Assembly (NCBI RefSeq): GCF_900101605.1
Contig: NZ_FMUR01000004.1
Span: 1 to 64,000 of the forward strand
Source of the DNA: Butyrivibrio hungatei
GTDB lineage: Bacteria > Bacillota > Clostridia > Lachnospirales > Lachnospiraceae
Length of the DNA: 64,000 nucleotides
Reading direction: 5' to 3'
Shown here: positions 15,873 through 26,254 of the stretch, piece after piece
Layout: every line of letters begins with the position of its first letter
Numbering within the stretch: the stretch's first letter is position 1
Notes under the pieces: generated by a model
Seen by the model: only the letters and a program-made list of their open reading frames with translations
Told to the model about the DNA's origin: nothing
The model's database searches: none
Program-made: the position numbers and the translations under genes

Positions 15873-17864
15873 ATGACTTCAGCGTATAAGATTACTGATG
15901 AAAAGCCCTATCCACTCGGCTGCTATATTGATTATGATAAAAGTCTTGTTGTCAGAGCCGTATTTAACGGCGGCTCCAAGCGCGGCATCACACTATACCG
16001 CGGCGGAAACAAGAAAAACGACGGCTTTGTTATTGAACTTCCTGCGGATTGTAAGCGCGGGAATATTTATTCTGCGAGAATATCCGGAATTAAGGACGTG
16101 GACAGCTATATAGAATATAACCTTTTTGAAGATGAGGAATACTTTTGCGATCCGTACGCAAAGCTTGTCATAGGACTTGAGAAGTTCGGAGCGGAAGTTG
16201 AGGATTCGGATATAAGGGCCAAACTTGACAATAAGTCGCTTAGATCCGATTCATCGTCTTGCTTTGACTGGGGAAAGAGCAAAGCTCCTCAGATACCGTA
16301 TGAAGACAGCTTTATTTATCTTATGCATGTAAGAGGCTTTACAAAGAGCTCTTCAAGCGGTCTTCCGGCTGATGTAAGAGGTACTTTTTCCGGAATAATA
16401 AAAAAGCTTGATTACCTTAAATCTCTTGGTGTTACATGCATTGAACTTATGCCTGTATATGAGATGAATGAGCTTCAGGATTCGGAGAAAAGAAGCGGGA
16501 TTCACAGCGCTATCAAGAGTGCGAAAGCACTTAAAGGAAGCGATGTCATCTTTTCCAGAAACGGAAATATAACCAACAAGGGAAGCCTTGATCATAAAGT
16601 TAATTTCTGGGGATATAAAAAAGGTTATTATTTTGCGCCGAGGACTTCGTATTGCGTAGATCCGTCAAATGCGGAAAATGAAGTTAAGAGCTTTATAAAG
16701 ACAATGCATGAAAACGGTATCGAGGTTGTTCTTCAGTTTTATTTTGAAGCCGATGAAAGTGAGAGCATCATAATAGATGCACTGCGATATTGGAGATGTA
16801 CGTACAGAGTTGACGGCTTCCATGTAAAAGGGGCAAGGCTCCCTCTTCGAAATATTGCAAAAGATCCGCTGTTTGCCGATGTTAAGATATGGCATGAGTG
16901 GTTTGATTACGGTGACATATACGGCGGAAAGCCTGTTAAAAAGCGATTCCTTGCCGAATATAACAATACATTTTTGAATTCATCGAGAAAGTTCTTAAAA
17001 AGCGATGACAATACTGCCGGCGATTTCCTGAAAGCAATGATAGCAAACGGATGCGATCACGGTATTGTAAATTATATCTGCAACTACGAAGGATTCAGGC
17101 TTGCCGACCTTGTTTCTTTTGAACATAAGAGAAATGAGGAGAACGGCGAGAATAACAAGGACGGAACAGACGATAATTATAGCTGGAATTGTGGTATTGA
17201 GGGGAGGACCAGGAAAAAGAGTATTCTCGATCTCAGGAACAGACAGATAAAGAATATTCTCACAATGCTTATTCTGGCGCAGGGAACCCCGATGATATTC
17301 AGCGGAGACGAATTTGGAAATTCGCAGGGCGGCAACAACAATCCGTATTGTCAGGATAATGAGACGGGATGGGTTGACTGGAAAGCACTTGATAAAAACG
17401 GAGATATTCTTGAATATGTAAAATATTTGATGGGTGTAAGAAGAGCACATATCATGTTCAGAGAACCCGCTCCTTTTAAGCTTATGGACTATATTTCCTG
17501 CGGATATCCCGATTTTTCGTGTCACGGAAGAGACGCATGGAGACCTGATTTCACAGCGCAAAGCCATGTTCTCGGACTTCTTTATTGCGGCCTTTATGAC
17601 AAAAAGTCCGATGATAAATCATTTGTATATGTGTGCTACAATATGTGCTGGAATAAATCGGAGATAGCCCTTCCAAAGCTTCCGGACGGGGATTCGTGGA
17701 AACTCATATCCGATACCGCATATACGGAACAAGGCACAGGCGCGCCTTCCGAAAAAAGAGCTTCAGACCCTGATAAAGTTACACTTACAGAGCGTTCTGT
17801 CAGGATATATCAAAGCTTTAAAAATATAAAAGAAAATAAAAGGAAAAGTAGTAAAAAGAAATGA
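15873..17864 (+). CDS. Isoamylase/GlgX-like GH13 protein with degenerate active site
   Basis: This 663-residue relative of glycogen debranching enzymes has an N-terminal CBM48-like domain (1-110) and then a GH13 barrel. It matches GlgX well outside the active site, as in LADLVSFEHKRNEENGENNK, WNCGIEG and GTPMIFSGDEFGNSQGGNNN. The four catalytic regions are altered. DVVxNH reads QFYFEA. GFRFD reads GFHVK, with K319 at the nucleophile. The acid E342 (HEWFDYG) is kept. HD of region IV reads Y405-E406. I infer no normal hydrolase activity and perhaps a glucan-binding or regulatory role. The start is ATG 15873 after GGAG; a longer frame lacks a ribosome site. ATGA overlap with pepT. Confidence 0.82.
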   Translation: MTSAYKITDEKPYPLGCYIDYDKSLVVRAVFNGGSKRGITLYRGGNKKNDGFVIELPADCKRGNIYSARISGIKDVDSYIEYNLFEDEEYFCDPYAKLVIGLEKFGAEVEDSDIRAKLDNKSLRSDSSSCFDWGKSKAPQIPYEDSFIYLMHVRGFTKSSSSGLPADVRGTFSGIIKKLDYLKSLGVTCIELMPVYEMNELQDSEKRSGIHSAIKSAKALKGSDVIFSRNGNITNKGSLDHKVNFWGYKKGYYFAPRTSYCVDPSNAENEVKSFIKTMHENGIEVVLQFYFEADESESIIIDALRYWRCTYRVDGFHVKGARLPLRNIAKDPLFADVKIWHEWFDYGDIYGGKPVKKRFLAEYNNTFLNSSRKFLKSDDNTAGDFLKAMIANGCDHGIVNYICNYEGFRLADLVSFEHKRNEENGENNKDGTDDNYSWNCGIEGRTRKKSILDLRNRQIKNILTMLILAQGTPMIFSGDEFGNSQGGNNNPYCQDNETGWVDWKALDKNGDILEYVKYLMGVRRAHIMFREPAPFKLMDYISCGYPDFSCHGRDAWRPDFTAQSHVLGLLYCGLYDKKSDDKSFVYVCYNMCWNKSEIALPKLPDGDSWKLISDTAYTEQGTGAPSEKRASDPDKVTLTERSVRIYQSFKNIKENKRKSSKKK

Positions 17865-19105
17865 ATAAACCGGATGTAATTGAAAAATTTTTAAAATATG
17901 TAAAGGTAGATACTCAGTCGGATCCTGATTCCGGAACATCGCCTTCTACCATGAAGCAGCATGATCTTGCGAAAATCTTAAGAGATGAGCTCATTGGTAT
18001 AGGGGCTTCCGACGTTTATTATGATGAAGAGCACTGCTATGTATATGCTTCAATCCCGTCTAATATCGATGACGGTAAGAAAAGATATAAAATGGGTTTT
18101 GTCGCGCACATGGATACATCCGATGAAGTCAGCGGAAAAGACGTTAATCCCAGAATAGTTGACAATTATGAGGGCAGTGACATCTGCCTTTCAAAAGACG
18201 GAAAAGTTGTTCTTTCGCCTAAAGATTTTCCCGAGCTATTAAATCATATCGGTGAAGATCTCATTGTAACGGACGGAACAACTCTTCTCGGTGCGGATGA
18301 CAAGGCCGGTGTTTCGGAAATCATGACGATGGCTGAGACTCTTTTGTCAAATCCCGAGATCAAGCACGGCGAGATTAAGATTGCGTTTACTCCGGATGAA
18401 GAAATAGGCGAGGGAACGGCTTATTTTGACATAGAAAGATTTGGCGCAGACTTTGCTTATACCGTTGACGGCGGTAAACTTGGAGAACTTGAATATGAGA
18501 ATTTCAATGCTGCGGGCGGAACTGTAAAAGTTCACGGAAGAAGCGTTCACCCCGGTGATGCCAAGAATAAGATGATAAATGCGGCTCTTATCTGCTATGA
18601 GTTTCATTCAATGCTTCCTGTTTTCCAGAACCCCATGTATACCGAGAAAAGAGAAGGTTTCTTCCATTTGACAGGTGTAAACGGCGGAACGGAAAATGCA
18701 GAAGCGACATATATCATAAGAGATCACGACGAGAAGCTTTTTGAAGAAAAGAAAAAACTCTTTAAAGAAGCTGCAGATTATCTTAACAAGAAGTACGGAG
18801 AAGGAACCGTTGAAGTTAATGTCAAAGATCAGTATTTTAATATGATCGAAAAGATACGCCCACATATGCATCTTGTTGACAATGTAAAGAAGGTGATGGA
18901 AGAACTTGGAGTAACGCCGATAGATTCACCTATCAGAGGCGGTACAGACGGAGCTTCTCTTTCATACAAGGGACTTCCGTGCCCGAACCTGTGCACCGGC
19001 GGATATAATTATCACGGCAAGTATGAGTATGCTTCAATACAGGAAATGCGCAAGGTTGTAGATATTCTTTTGGGAATTGTAAAAGTATACGGAGAAGATT
19101 TTTAA
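17861..19105 (+). CDS. pepT: Peptidase T (tripeptide aminopeptidase)
   Basis: This 414-residue M20 metallopeptidase removes the N-terminal residue of tripeptides in the cytoplasm. The zinc-binding motifs are AHMDTSDEVSG (about 79), the shared Asp in LLGADDKAG (about 143), the catalytic glutamates in TPDEEIGEG (about 175), the zinc Asp in VDGG (about 198) and the C-terminal His in GYNYHGKYE (about 381). The length and order are standard. The start ATG overlaps the GH13 stop by 4 nt, and the next gene's ATG shares its TAA, so translation is coupled. Confidence 0.95.
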   Translation: MNKPDVIEKFLKYVKVDTQSDPDSGTSPSTMKQHDLAKILRDELIGIGASDVYYDEEHCYVYASIPSNIDDGKKRYKMGFVAHMDTSDEVSGKDVNPRIVDNYEGSDICLSKDGKVVLSPKDFPELLNHIGEDLIVTDGTTLLGADDKAGVSEIMTMAETLLSNPEIKHGEIKIAFTPDEEIGEGTAYFDIERFGADFAYTVDGGKLGELEYENFNAAGGTVKVHGRSVHPGDAKNKMINAALICYEFHSMLPVFQNPMYTEKREGFFHLTGVNGGTENAEATYIIRDHDEKLFEEKKKLFKEAADYLNKKYGEGTVEVNVKDQYFNMIEKIRPHMHLVDNVKKVMEELGVTPIDSPIRGGTDGASLSYKGLPCPNLCTGGYNYHGKYEYASIQEMRKVVDILLGIVKVYGEDF

Positions 19106-20574
19106 TGGCTATTGAGAATACAAAAAATATCAGCATATTAAACGCCAACAGGCAGGATGTTGCCGATGAAGAGAGCGTAAGACAGCTTGAATATATAGAA
19201 AAAGCCAAAGCTCAGGTTTCTTTTTTGGAAAAAGAGCTCGGAAGAAAATTAACGGCTTGTGTTACCACATTCGGATGTCAGATGAATGCAAGGGATTCTG
19301 AAAAGCTCCTTGCGACACTTAAGCTTGTGGGATATGAGGAAACCGAATCGGAAGATGCAGATTTTGTCATCTACAACACATGTACCGTTAGAGACAACGC
19401 AGATCAGAGGGTCCTTGGAAGACTTGGTCAGTGCAGCAATTTTAAAAAGAACAATCCGCATATGAAAATTGCCATCTGCGGATGTATGATGCAGGAAGAT
19501 TCATCCGTTGAGAAGATCAAAAAGAGCTACAGATTTGTAGATCTTATTTTCGGAACGCATAACATTTATAAGTTTGCTGAGCTTTTATACAGATCGCTTA
19601 ATTCCGACAAAATGATAATCGATATCTGGAAAGAGACCGACAAGATTGTTGAGGATCTTCCCGTTCTTCGTAAGTATTCATTTAAGTCGGGCGTAAATAT
19701 TATGTTTGGCTGCAATAATTTCTGCACATATTGTATTGTTCCTTATGTAAGAGGCCGTGAAAGAAGCAGAAGCCCCAAGGATATCATCAGAGAGTGCGAA
19801 AAGCTTGCTGCTGACGGTGTTAAGGAAATCATGCTTCTTGGACAGAATGTCAATTCATACGGAAATGATTTCAAGGACGGAAATCCGGATAAGATTTCTT
19901 TTGCCAAGCTTATTGACGAAGTCACAAAGGTTGAAGGCATAGAAAGAGTAAGATTTATGACGCCTCATCCCAAGGATTTTTCCGATGAGCTCATAGATGT
20001 TATTGCAAATAACAAAAAAATCGCAAGACATATTCATCTTCCTCTTCAGTCGGGAAATACCGAGATCTTGAGGAGAATGAACAGAAAGTACACCAAGGAA
20101 GATTATCTTAATCTTGTAGATAAGATAAGAACAAAGCTTCCTGATGTGGCAATCACAACAGATATCATTGTCGGATTCCCCGGAGAAAAGAAAGAGGATG
20201 TCGATGATACTATTGATGTTGTAAAAAAAGCAGCGTTTGACAACGCCTTTACTTTTATATATTCAAAGAGATCCGGCACACCTGCCGCAACTTTCGAAGA
20301 TCAGGTGCCTGAAGATGTCGTTAAGGAGAATTTCGACAGGCTTCTTAAAGTCGTTCAGGATACGGCGAAAGAGCAGTCCTTTAAGTACAACGGACAGGTG
20401 CAGGAAGTTCTTGTTGAAAATGTAAACGATCACGATGAATCTCTTATGACGGGAAGAATGTCGAACAACACACTTGTACATTTCCCCGGAGACAGGGAAC
20501 TTATCGGAAAGATGGTAAAGGTAAAGATTACTGAATGTCACGGCTTTTATTTCTTTGGAGAAATAGCTGAGTAA
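19105..20574 (+). CDS. miaB: tRNA-2-methylthio-N6-dimethylallyladenosine synthase
   Basis: This radical-SAM methylthiotransferase adds the ms2 group to i6A37 of tRNAs, the step after MiaA (encoded further down the same run). The N-terminal cluster cysteines lie in TFGCQMNARDSE, NTCTVRDNADQR and CGCMMQ. The radical-SAM motif is CNNFCTYCIVP (near 200), and the C-terminal TRAM domain covers about 425-489. The first 45 residues are a coiled-coil-like extension typical of Lachnospiraceae MiaB. ATG shares one base with the pepT stop; GGAGAAG is 10 nt upstream. Confidence 0.95.
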   Translation: MAIENTKNISILNANRQDVADEESVRQLEYIEKAKAQVSFLEKELGRKLTACVTTFGCQMNARDSEKLLATLKLVGYEETESEDADFVIYNTCTVRDNADQRVLGRLGQCSNFKKNNPHMKIAICGCMMQEDSSVEKIKKSYRFVDLIFGTHNIYKFAELLYRSLNSDKMIIDIWKETDKIVEDLPVLRKYSFKSGVNIMFGCNNFCTYCIVPYVRGRERSRSPKDIIRECEKLAADGVKEIMLLGQNVNSYGNDFKDGNPDKISFAKLIDEVTKVEGIERVRFMTPHPKDFSDELIDVIANNKKIARHIHLPLQSGNTEILRRMNRKYTKEDYLNLVDKIRTKLPDVAITTDIIVGFPGEKKEDVDDTIDVVKKAAFDNAFTFIYSKRSGTPAATFEDQVPEDVVKENFDRLLKVVQDTAKEQSFKYNGQVQEVLVENVNDHDESLMTGRMSNNTLVHFPGDRELIGKMVKVKITECHGFYFFGEIAE

Positions 20575-20588
20575 CGGAGGGATTATAC

Positions 20589-23282
20589 GTGGAGAATACC
20601 ACGATGTATGAAAATGTAGATATAGAAAAAGTATCACCTATGATGCAGCATTATCTTCAGACAAAAAATGAGTACAAAGACTGCGTCTTGTTTTACAGAC
20701 TTGGGGATTTCTACGAACTGTTTTTTGATGATGCAAAGACTGTTTCAAAAGAACTGGAACTTACGCTAACGGGTAAAGCGTGCGGACTTGAAGAAAGAGC
20801 TCCGATGTGCGGAGTGCCGTTCCATTCGGTAGATACTTATCTTACAAGACTTGTTTCAAAAGGATATAAAGTTGCTATCTGCGAACAGACTGAGGATCCA
20901 AAACAGGCTAAGGGCATTGTAAAAAGAGATGTGACAAGGATCGTCACTCCCGGAACCAACCTTAATATGCAGGCCCTTGAGGAAACCAGAAACAATTACC
21001 TCATGTGTATATTTTATGATTCTGAGTGCATAGGAATCTCTGTTGCGGATGTTACGACGGGTGATTACTATCTGACCGAAGTTTCTACGATAAAAGAAGC
21101 GTGTGACGAGATCGGAAAGTACATGCCTTCGGAACTTATCTGTAATGAAGCATTTACTTTTTCAGGAGTTTCGACAGATGACATAAAGAACAGACTCGGC
21201 GTATATATAAATCCTCTTGATGCAAGATATTATGATGAAGAAGATTGCAAAAAGGCACTTATTACGCATTTTAAGGTAAAATCACTGATCGGACTCGGGC
21301 TTGATGATTTTGGAAACGGAATTGTGGCCGCGGGAGCTCTTTTGCGGTATCTCATTGATATGCAAAAGACTGAGATAGCCAATATTACTCATATTTATCC
21401 GTATCTTACGAGTAAATATATGCTTCTTGATTCTTCGACAAGGCGAAATCTCGAACTTGTTGAAACAATGAGAGATAAGCAGAAAAGAGGAACGCTTCTC
21501 TGGGTACTTGATAAGACCAAGACTGCAATGGGTGCAAGAACGCTTCGAAGCTTTGTGGAACAGCCTCTTATCGAGAAAGAGGATATTTTATTAAGGCAGG
21601 GAGCGGTTGAAAAGCTTGTAAAAAATGTGGTCACAAGGGAAGAAATCAGGGAGTATCTGAATCCAGTGTACGACCTTGAAAGACTTATGTCGAAGATCGT
21701 ATTTAAGACGGCTAATCCGAGAGACCTTCTTGCATTTAGAAATTCTATCAGGATGATACCTGCGATAAAGACTTCTTTAATAGATGTTAAGGATGACAGC
21801 GAGCTTGCTTCACTTGAAGAGCGACTAGATCCGCTCAGGGATATCTACGATCTTATCGATATGGCTATCGTTGAAGAGCCTCCGCTTACGATTAAAGAGA
21901 GCGGAATCATAAAAGACGGCTTTGACAAAGATATCGACACATTCAGAGAGGCCGGAACAAACGGGAAGAGCTGGCTTGCACAGCTGGAGGATGAAGAAAA
22001 GGAAAAGACGGGGATAAAAAATCTAAAGATCAAATACAGCAATGTGTTTGGTTATTCCTTTGAAGTAACCAATTCTTTCAAAGACAAAGTTCCCGATTAT
22101 TTCATAAGAAAACAGACTCTTACAAATTGCGAGAGATATACGACTCCAAAATTAAAAGAGCTTGAAGATACAATTTTAAATGCTCAGGATAAGCTTAATA
22201 ATCTTGAGTATGAGATGTTTTGTAAAATAAGAGATTCCATCGCTCTTGAAATAGACAGGATACAGGAAACGGCCAAAGCACTGGCGCTTCTTGATGTATA
22301 TGCATCACTTGCTTATGTTGCCGAAAAGAATCATTATGTTAAGCCTTCAATAAACGAAAAGGGTGTGTTTAATATCAAAAACGGAAGACATCCCGTCGTT
22401 GAGCTTATGCTTGATTCTTCCGATATGTTTATTTCTAACGATACATATCTTGATAACAAAAAGCATTGCATCTCAATTATCACAGGTCCCAATATGGCGG
22501 GTAAATCCACATATATGAGACAGACGGCGCTTATATCACTTATGATGCAGATCGGAAGTTTCGTTCCTGCGGAAAAAGCTGATATATGCGTTGTCGACAG
22601 GATATTTACAAGAGTCGGTGCTTCCGATGACCTTGGCAGCGGTCAGTCTACATTCATGGTTGAGATGAATGAAGTTGCAAATATATTAAGGAATGCGACT
22701 CCAAATTCTCTTTTGATATTGGATGAGATTGGAAGGGGCACATCGACGTATGACGGTCTTGCCATAGCCTGGGCTGTTACCGAGCATATCAGTAACAGAA
22801 AGATTCTCGGCGCAAAGACTTTGTTTGCTACACATTATCACGAGCTCACAGAGCTTGAGGGCAAGATGGACAATGTAAATAACTACTGCATTGCCGTAAA
22901 AGAAAACGGCGATGATATTGTTTTTCTGAGAAAGATCGTAAAGGGTGGCGCCGATAAGAGCTACGGCATTCAGGTTGCAAAGCTCGCAGGTGTTCCCGAT
23001 ATGGTCATTGACAGGGCCAAGGAGATTGTAGCCGAACTTACGGACAATGATATCACAGGCAAAGTCCAGAGCATCGCAAAGGACAATAAGAGTGATAAAA
23101 AGGTCAAGGTTAAGCATTATGACGACGTTGATATGGATCAGATGTCACTGTTTGATACGGTAACCGATGAAGATGTGCTTAAGAGATTGCAGGAAATTGA
23201 CATTACAACTCTTACGCCTATGGACGCTCTTAACACTTTGTACAAGCTTCAGAGCGATTTGAAAAACAGGTGGAAAAACTAA
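20589..23282 (+). CDS. mutS: DNA mismatch repair protein MutS
   Basis: The protein has 897 residues. The mismatch-reading domain begins at about residue 14, with the Phe-x-Glu wedge in DFYELFFDDA (about 40). The core, clamp and ABC-type ATPase follow: Walker A TGPNMAGKST (about 632), Walker B SLLILDEIGRGTSTYDG and the ATHYHELTEL switch. The C-terminal segment (from about 830) is charged and ends in a helix pair, as in family MutS. The start is GTG after CGGAGGG. It is followed with no gap by mutL. Confidence 0.96.
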   Translation: MENTTMYENVDIEKVSPMMQHYLQTKNEYKDCVLFYRLGDFYELFFDDAKTVSKELELTLTGKACGLEERAPMCGVPFHSVDTYLTRLVSKGYKVAICEQTEDPKQAKGIVKRDVTRIVTPGTNLNMQALEETRNNYLMCIFYDSECIGISVADVTTGDYYLTEVSTIKEACDEIGKYMPSELICNEAFTFSGVSTDDIKNRLGVYINPLDARYYDEEDCKKALITHFKVKSLIGLGLDDFGNGIVAAGALLRYLIDMQKTEIANITHIYPYLTSKYMLLDSSTRRNLELVETMRDKQKRGTLLWVLDKTKTAMGARTLRSFVEQPLIEKEDILLRQGAVEKLVKNVVTREEIREYLNPVYDLERLMSKIVFKTANPRDLLAFRNSIRMIPAIKTSLIDVKDDSELASLEERLDPLRDIYDLIDMAIVEEPPLTIKESGIIKDGFDKDIDTFREAGTNGKSWLAQLEDEEKEKTGIKNLKIKYSNVFGYSFEVTNSFKDKVPDYFIRKQTLTNCERYTTPKLKELEDTILNAQDKLNNLEYEMFCKIRDSIALEIDRIQETAKALALLDVYASLAYVAEKNHYVKPSINEKGVFNIKNGRHPVVELMLDSSDMFISNDTYLDNKKHCISIITGPNMAGKSTYMRQTALISLMMQIGSFVPAEKADICVVDRIFTRVGASDDLGSGQSTFMVEMNEVANILRNATPNSLLILDEIGRGTSTYDGLAIAWAVTEHISNRKILGAKTLFATHYHELTELEGKMDNVNNYCIAVKENGDDIVFLRKIVKGGADKSYGIQVAKLAGVPDMVIDRAKEIVAELTDNDITGKVQSIAKDNKSDKKVKVKHYDDVDMDQMSLFDTVTDEDVLKRLQEIDITTLTPMDALNTLYKLQSDLKNRWKN

Positions 23283-25319
23283 ATGGCATTCATTAACGAA
23301 CTCGACAAAAATACTATTGACCAGATTGCTGCAGGAGAAGTTGTTGAAAGACCTGCAAGTGTTGTAAAAGAACTTGTGGAAAATGCGATAGATTCGGGAG
23401 CCACGGCAATAACCGTTGAGATAAAAGGCGGCGGTATCGATATGATTCGCGTTACAGACAACGGTTCCGGAATTGAAAAAAGCGAAATAAGAAAAGCATT
23501 TAAAAGACATGCTACGAGTAAGCTTAAATCAATTGACGATCTTTTTAAGATCCATTCGCTCGGATTCAGAGGAGAGGCGCTTTCGAGTATTTCATCCGTT
23601 GCGCAGGTCGATCTGATAACAAAGACAAGGGAAGACCTTGTCGGGATCAGATACAGTATAAGCGGCGGTGAAGAAGTGTGTTTTGAGGAGATAGGTGCTC
23701 CTGACGGAACGTCTCTTATTGTGAGAAATCTTTTTTTCAACACACCTGCAAGAAAGAAGTTTCTTAAAACTCCGCAGACCGAGGCAAGTTATATCGGAGA
23801 TGTCATGGAGCATCTTGCGCTTGATAATCCGACGATCTCGTTTCATTACATAAATAACAGAGACGATAAGTTCAATACATCCGGAAACGGAGATCTTAAA
23901 GAGATAATCTACAGGATTTACGGAAGGGATGTTTCGCTTAATCTTGTTCCGATAAATGTTACGGAAAGAGGCGTCACACTTGAAGGATATCTCGGTGAGC
24001 CTTCGATAAACAGATCGAACAGAAATTTTGAAATCTTTTTTGTAAACGGAAGATATGTAAAGGATAAGATCGTTTCCAAAGCTCTCGAAGAGGGATATAA
24101 GCAGTATCTCATGATGCATAAGTTCCCGTTTGCGGTCCTTCATATCAGGATGGATCCCGCGATGGTAGATGTAAATGTCCATCCTGCCAAGCTGGAAGTT
24201 CGATTTGACAATCAGACCGCGCTTTATGAGATGATCAGGTCAAATGTTGAGAATACGCTTAGAAACCGTGAAATGATACCGGATGCGGTTCTTGATGAAA
24301 AGAAGAAAGCTCCGGATGAAATCAAACCTGAAAAAGTCGACGTATTTTTTGACGACAGCAAGGGTGATTTAGGAAACTCGGAGAAAAAAGAAATCAAGGT
24401 CGAAGCAAGCGAAAAGCTTGAAAAAACGGAAGAGAAAAAGGAAAGTCCGGTTAAGAAGATTGCACCAGAACCGTTTGAAAAGCAGAGGTTTGTTGAGAAT
24501 CTTGTAAAAGAAGACACTCCCGTTTATTCGAAAGATGCAAGCGGAGAAACCGTAAAAATAAGTGATAACAACAAATCTGCTGTCTGGACAAGGATTTTTG
24601 GAGACCTTGAGGGAAAGCAGGCGGAAAAAGCCGAGCATCCTTCACCTATAATAAAGCCTTCGGAAGCTATCATAGTCGAAAAGCCGGTACAGCTTGATCT
24701 TTTCGAAGAAAAGGTTCTTAGCAAAGACAATGTCAAAGAGTATGAGATACTAGGTCAGATCTTTGGAACATACTGGATTATCGGTTACAAAGATAAGATG
24801 CTTCTTGTAGATCAGCATGCCGCTCATGAAAAAGTAAACTATGAGCGTATGATAAAGAGATATAAATCGGGTGAACTTCTTTCACAGATGGTAAATCCTC
24901 CGGTTATTATCACTTTGGCTTCCGCGGAAGAAGAACTATTCCTTCGCTACAGACAGTATTTTGAGAAGATTGGTTTTAATATCGAGAACTTTGGCGGGCA
25001 CGAGTACGCAATGAGAGCAATTCCGGTAGATCTGTACGGATGCAATGATGAGAAAGACATGTTTATCAAGATCTTGGATGAACTGTCACATGAGACCAAT
25101 CTTGACAGGACTCCGGATGTGATAAATTATAAGATCGCGAGCATGGCGTGCAAGGCTTCCGTTAAGGGAAATACCAAGATGTCACGAGCTGAGATGGAAG
25201 CTCTTTTGGATGAACTTCTTACTCTTGACAATCCTTACAATTGCCCTCACGGTAGACCTACGATCATATCGATGACAAAGTATGAGATTGATAAGAAATT
25301 TAAACGAGTTGTGGAATGA
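23283..25319 (+). CDS. mutL: DNA mismatch repair protein MutL
   Basis: This GHKL ATPase of 678 residues has the motifs QIAAGEVVERPASVVKEL, the ligand loop VTDNGSGI and RHATSK...SLGFRGEALSSI. The middle (about 335-480) is a long, charged, poorly conserved linker. The C-terminal domain carries DQHAAHEKVNYE (D510), ACKASVKG and CPHGRPT. These are the metal-binding motifs of MutL proteins with nicking activity, as expected in bacteria lacking MutH. The ATG directly follows the mutS TAA. Confidence 0.96.
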   Translation: MAFINELDKNTIDQIAAGEVVERPASVVKELVENAIDSGATAITVEIKGGGIDMIRVTDNGSGIEKSEIRKAFKRHATSKLKSIDDLFKIHSLGFRGEALSSISSVAQVDLITKTREDLVGIRYSISGGEEVCFEEIGAPDGTSLIVRNLFFNTPARKKFLKTPQTEASYIGDVMEHLALDNPTISFHYINNRDDKFNTSGNGDLKEIIYRIYGRDVSLNLVPINVTERGVTLEGYLGEPSINRSNRNFEIFFVNGRYVKDKIVSKALEEGYKQYLMMHKFPFAVLHIRMDPAMVDVNVHPAKLEVRFDNQTALYEMIRSNVENTLRNREMIPDAVLDEKKKAPDEIKPEKVDVFFDDSKGDLGNSEKKEIKVEASEKLEKTEEKKESPVKKIAPEPFEKQRFVENLVKEDTPVYSKDASGETVKISDNNKSAVWTRIFGDLEGKQAEKAEHPSPIIKPSEAIIVEKPVQLDLFEEKVLSKDNVKEYEILGQIFGTYWIIGYKDKMLLVDQHAAHEKVNYERMIKRYKSGELLSQMVNPPVIITLASAEEELFLRYRQYFEKIGFNIENFGGHEYAMRAIPVDLYGCNDEKDMFIKILDELSHETNLDRTPDVINYKIASMACKASVKGNTKMSRAEMEALLDELLTLDNPYNCPHGRPTIISMTKYEIDKKFKRVVE

Positions 25320-26254
25320 ATAAACAGAAGCTGATTGTTTTAACGGGGCCTACAGCGGTAGGAAAATCCAAATTATCAATAGAGCTTGCCGGAAAGATAG
25401 GCGGAGAGATAATCTCCGCTGATTCTATGCAGGTCTATAAATATATGAATATTGGCACGGACAAGATCACAAAAGAGAAAATGGGCGGTATTCCTCACCA
25501 TTTAATCGACTTTCTGGATCCCAAAGAGGACTTTAATGTCTTTATGTTCCAGAAACTTGTGAAAGAAGCTGTTTTAGATATTTCATCAAGAGGAAAGATA
25601 CCGATACTCGTCGGAGGGACGGGCTTTTATATTCAGGCGGTTCTTTATGACATCGATTTTACGGAGACGGATGAAGACGACAGTATAAGGCGAGAGCTTG
25701 AAGAAAGAGTTCGCATTGAAGGGACTTCCGGAATTTATGAAGAGCTAAAAAGTGTTGATCCCGAGTCGGCTCTTTTGATCCATGAAAATAATTCCAAAAG
25801 GGTTATTCGTGCTCTTGAGTATTATATGAAGACAGGACGCAAGATTTCCGAACATAACAAGGAGCAGAGTGAGAAAGTATCACCGTATGATTTTTACTAC
25901 TTTGTGCTTACTGATGACAGGGAGGTTCTCTATTCAAGGATAGATAAAAGAGTTGATGATATGATAAAGAACGGCCTTGTCGATGAAGTGAAGGCTCTCG
26001 GAAGGATGAACATACCAAAGACTGCAACATCTATGCAGAGCCTCGGGTACAGGGAGATATTCGGATATCTTGACGGAGAATATGACCTTGAGAGAGCTGT
26101 GTATCTCATAAAGAGAAACACAAGGCATTTTGCAAAGAGGCAGCTTACGTGGTTTAGAAGAGAAAAAGATGTCCGATGGATTGATAAGTCGGCATTTGGC
26201 AGAGATGATAATCTCATTTTAGAAGAAATATTAAGGATATATGAAAATGAATGA
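25316..26254 (+). CDS. miaA: tRNA dimethylallyltransferase
   Basis: The 312 residues include the P-loop GPTAVGKS (11-18) and the substrate motif ISADSMQVYKYMNIGTDKI. The central part reads GGTGFYIQAVLYD and the tRNA-contact region FAKRQLTWFRR. It transfers dimethylallyl to A37 of tRNAs reading UNN codons, giving the substrate for MiaB. The start overlaps the mutL stop by 4 nt (ATGA). Length is normal. Confidence 0.96.
   Translation: MNKQKLIVLTGPTAVGKSKLSIELAGKIGGEIISADSMQVYKYMNIGTDKITKEKMGGIPHHLIDFLDPKEDFNVFMFQKLVKEAVLDISSRGKIPILVGGTGFYIQAVLYDIDFTETDEDDSIRRELEERVRIEGTSGIYEELKSVDPESALLIHENNSKRVIRALEYYMKTGRKISEHNKEQSEKVSPYDFYYFVLTDDREVLYSRIDKRVDDMIKNGLVDEVKALGRMNIPKTATSMQSLGYREIFGYLDGEYDLERAVYLIKRNTRHFAKRQLTWFRREKDVRWIDKSAFGRDDNLILEEILRIYENE

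Noticed and set aside
23283-25319. MutL as a possible pseudogene because of its long divergent middle
   Set aside because: Frame, ATPase motifs and the C-terminal metal motifs are intact. Variable linkers are normal in MutL.
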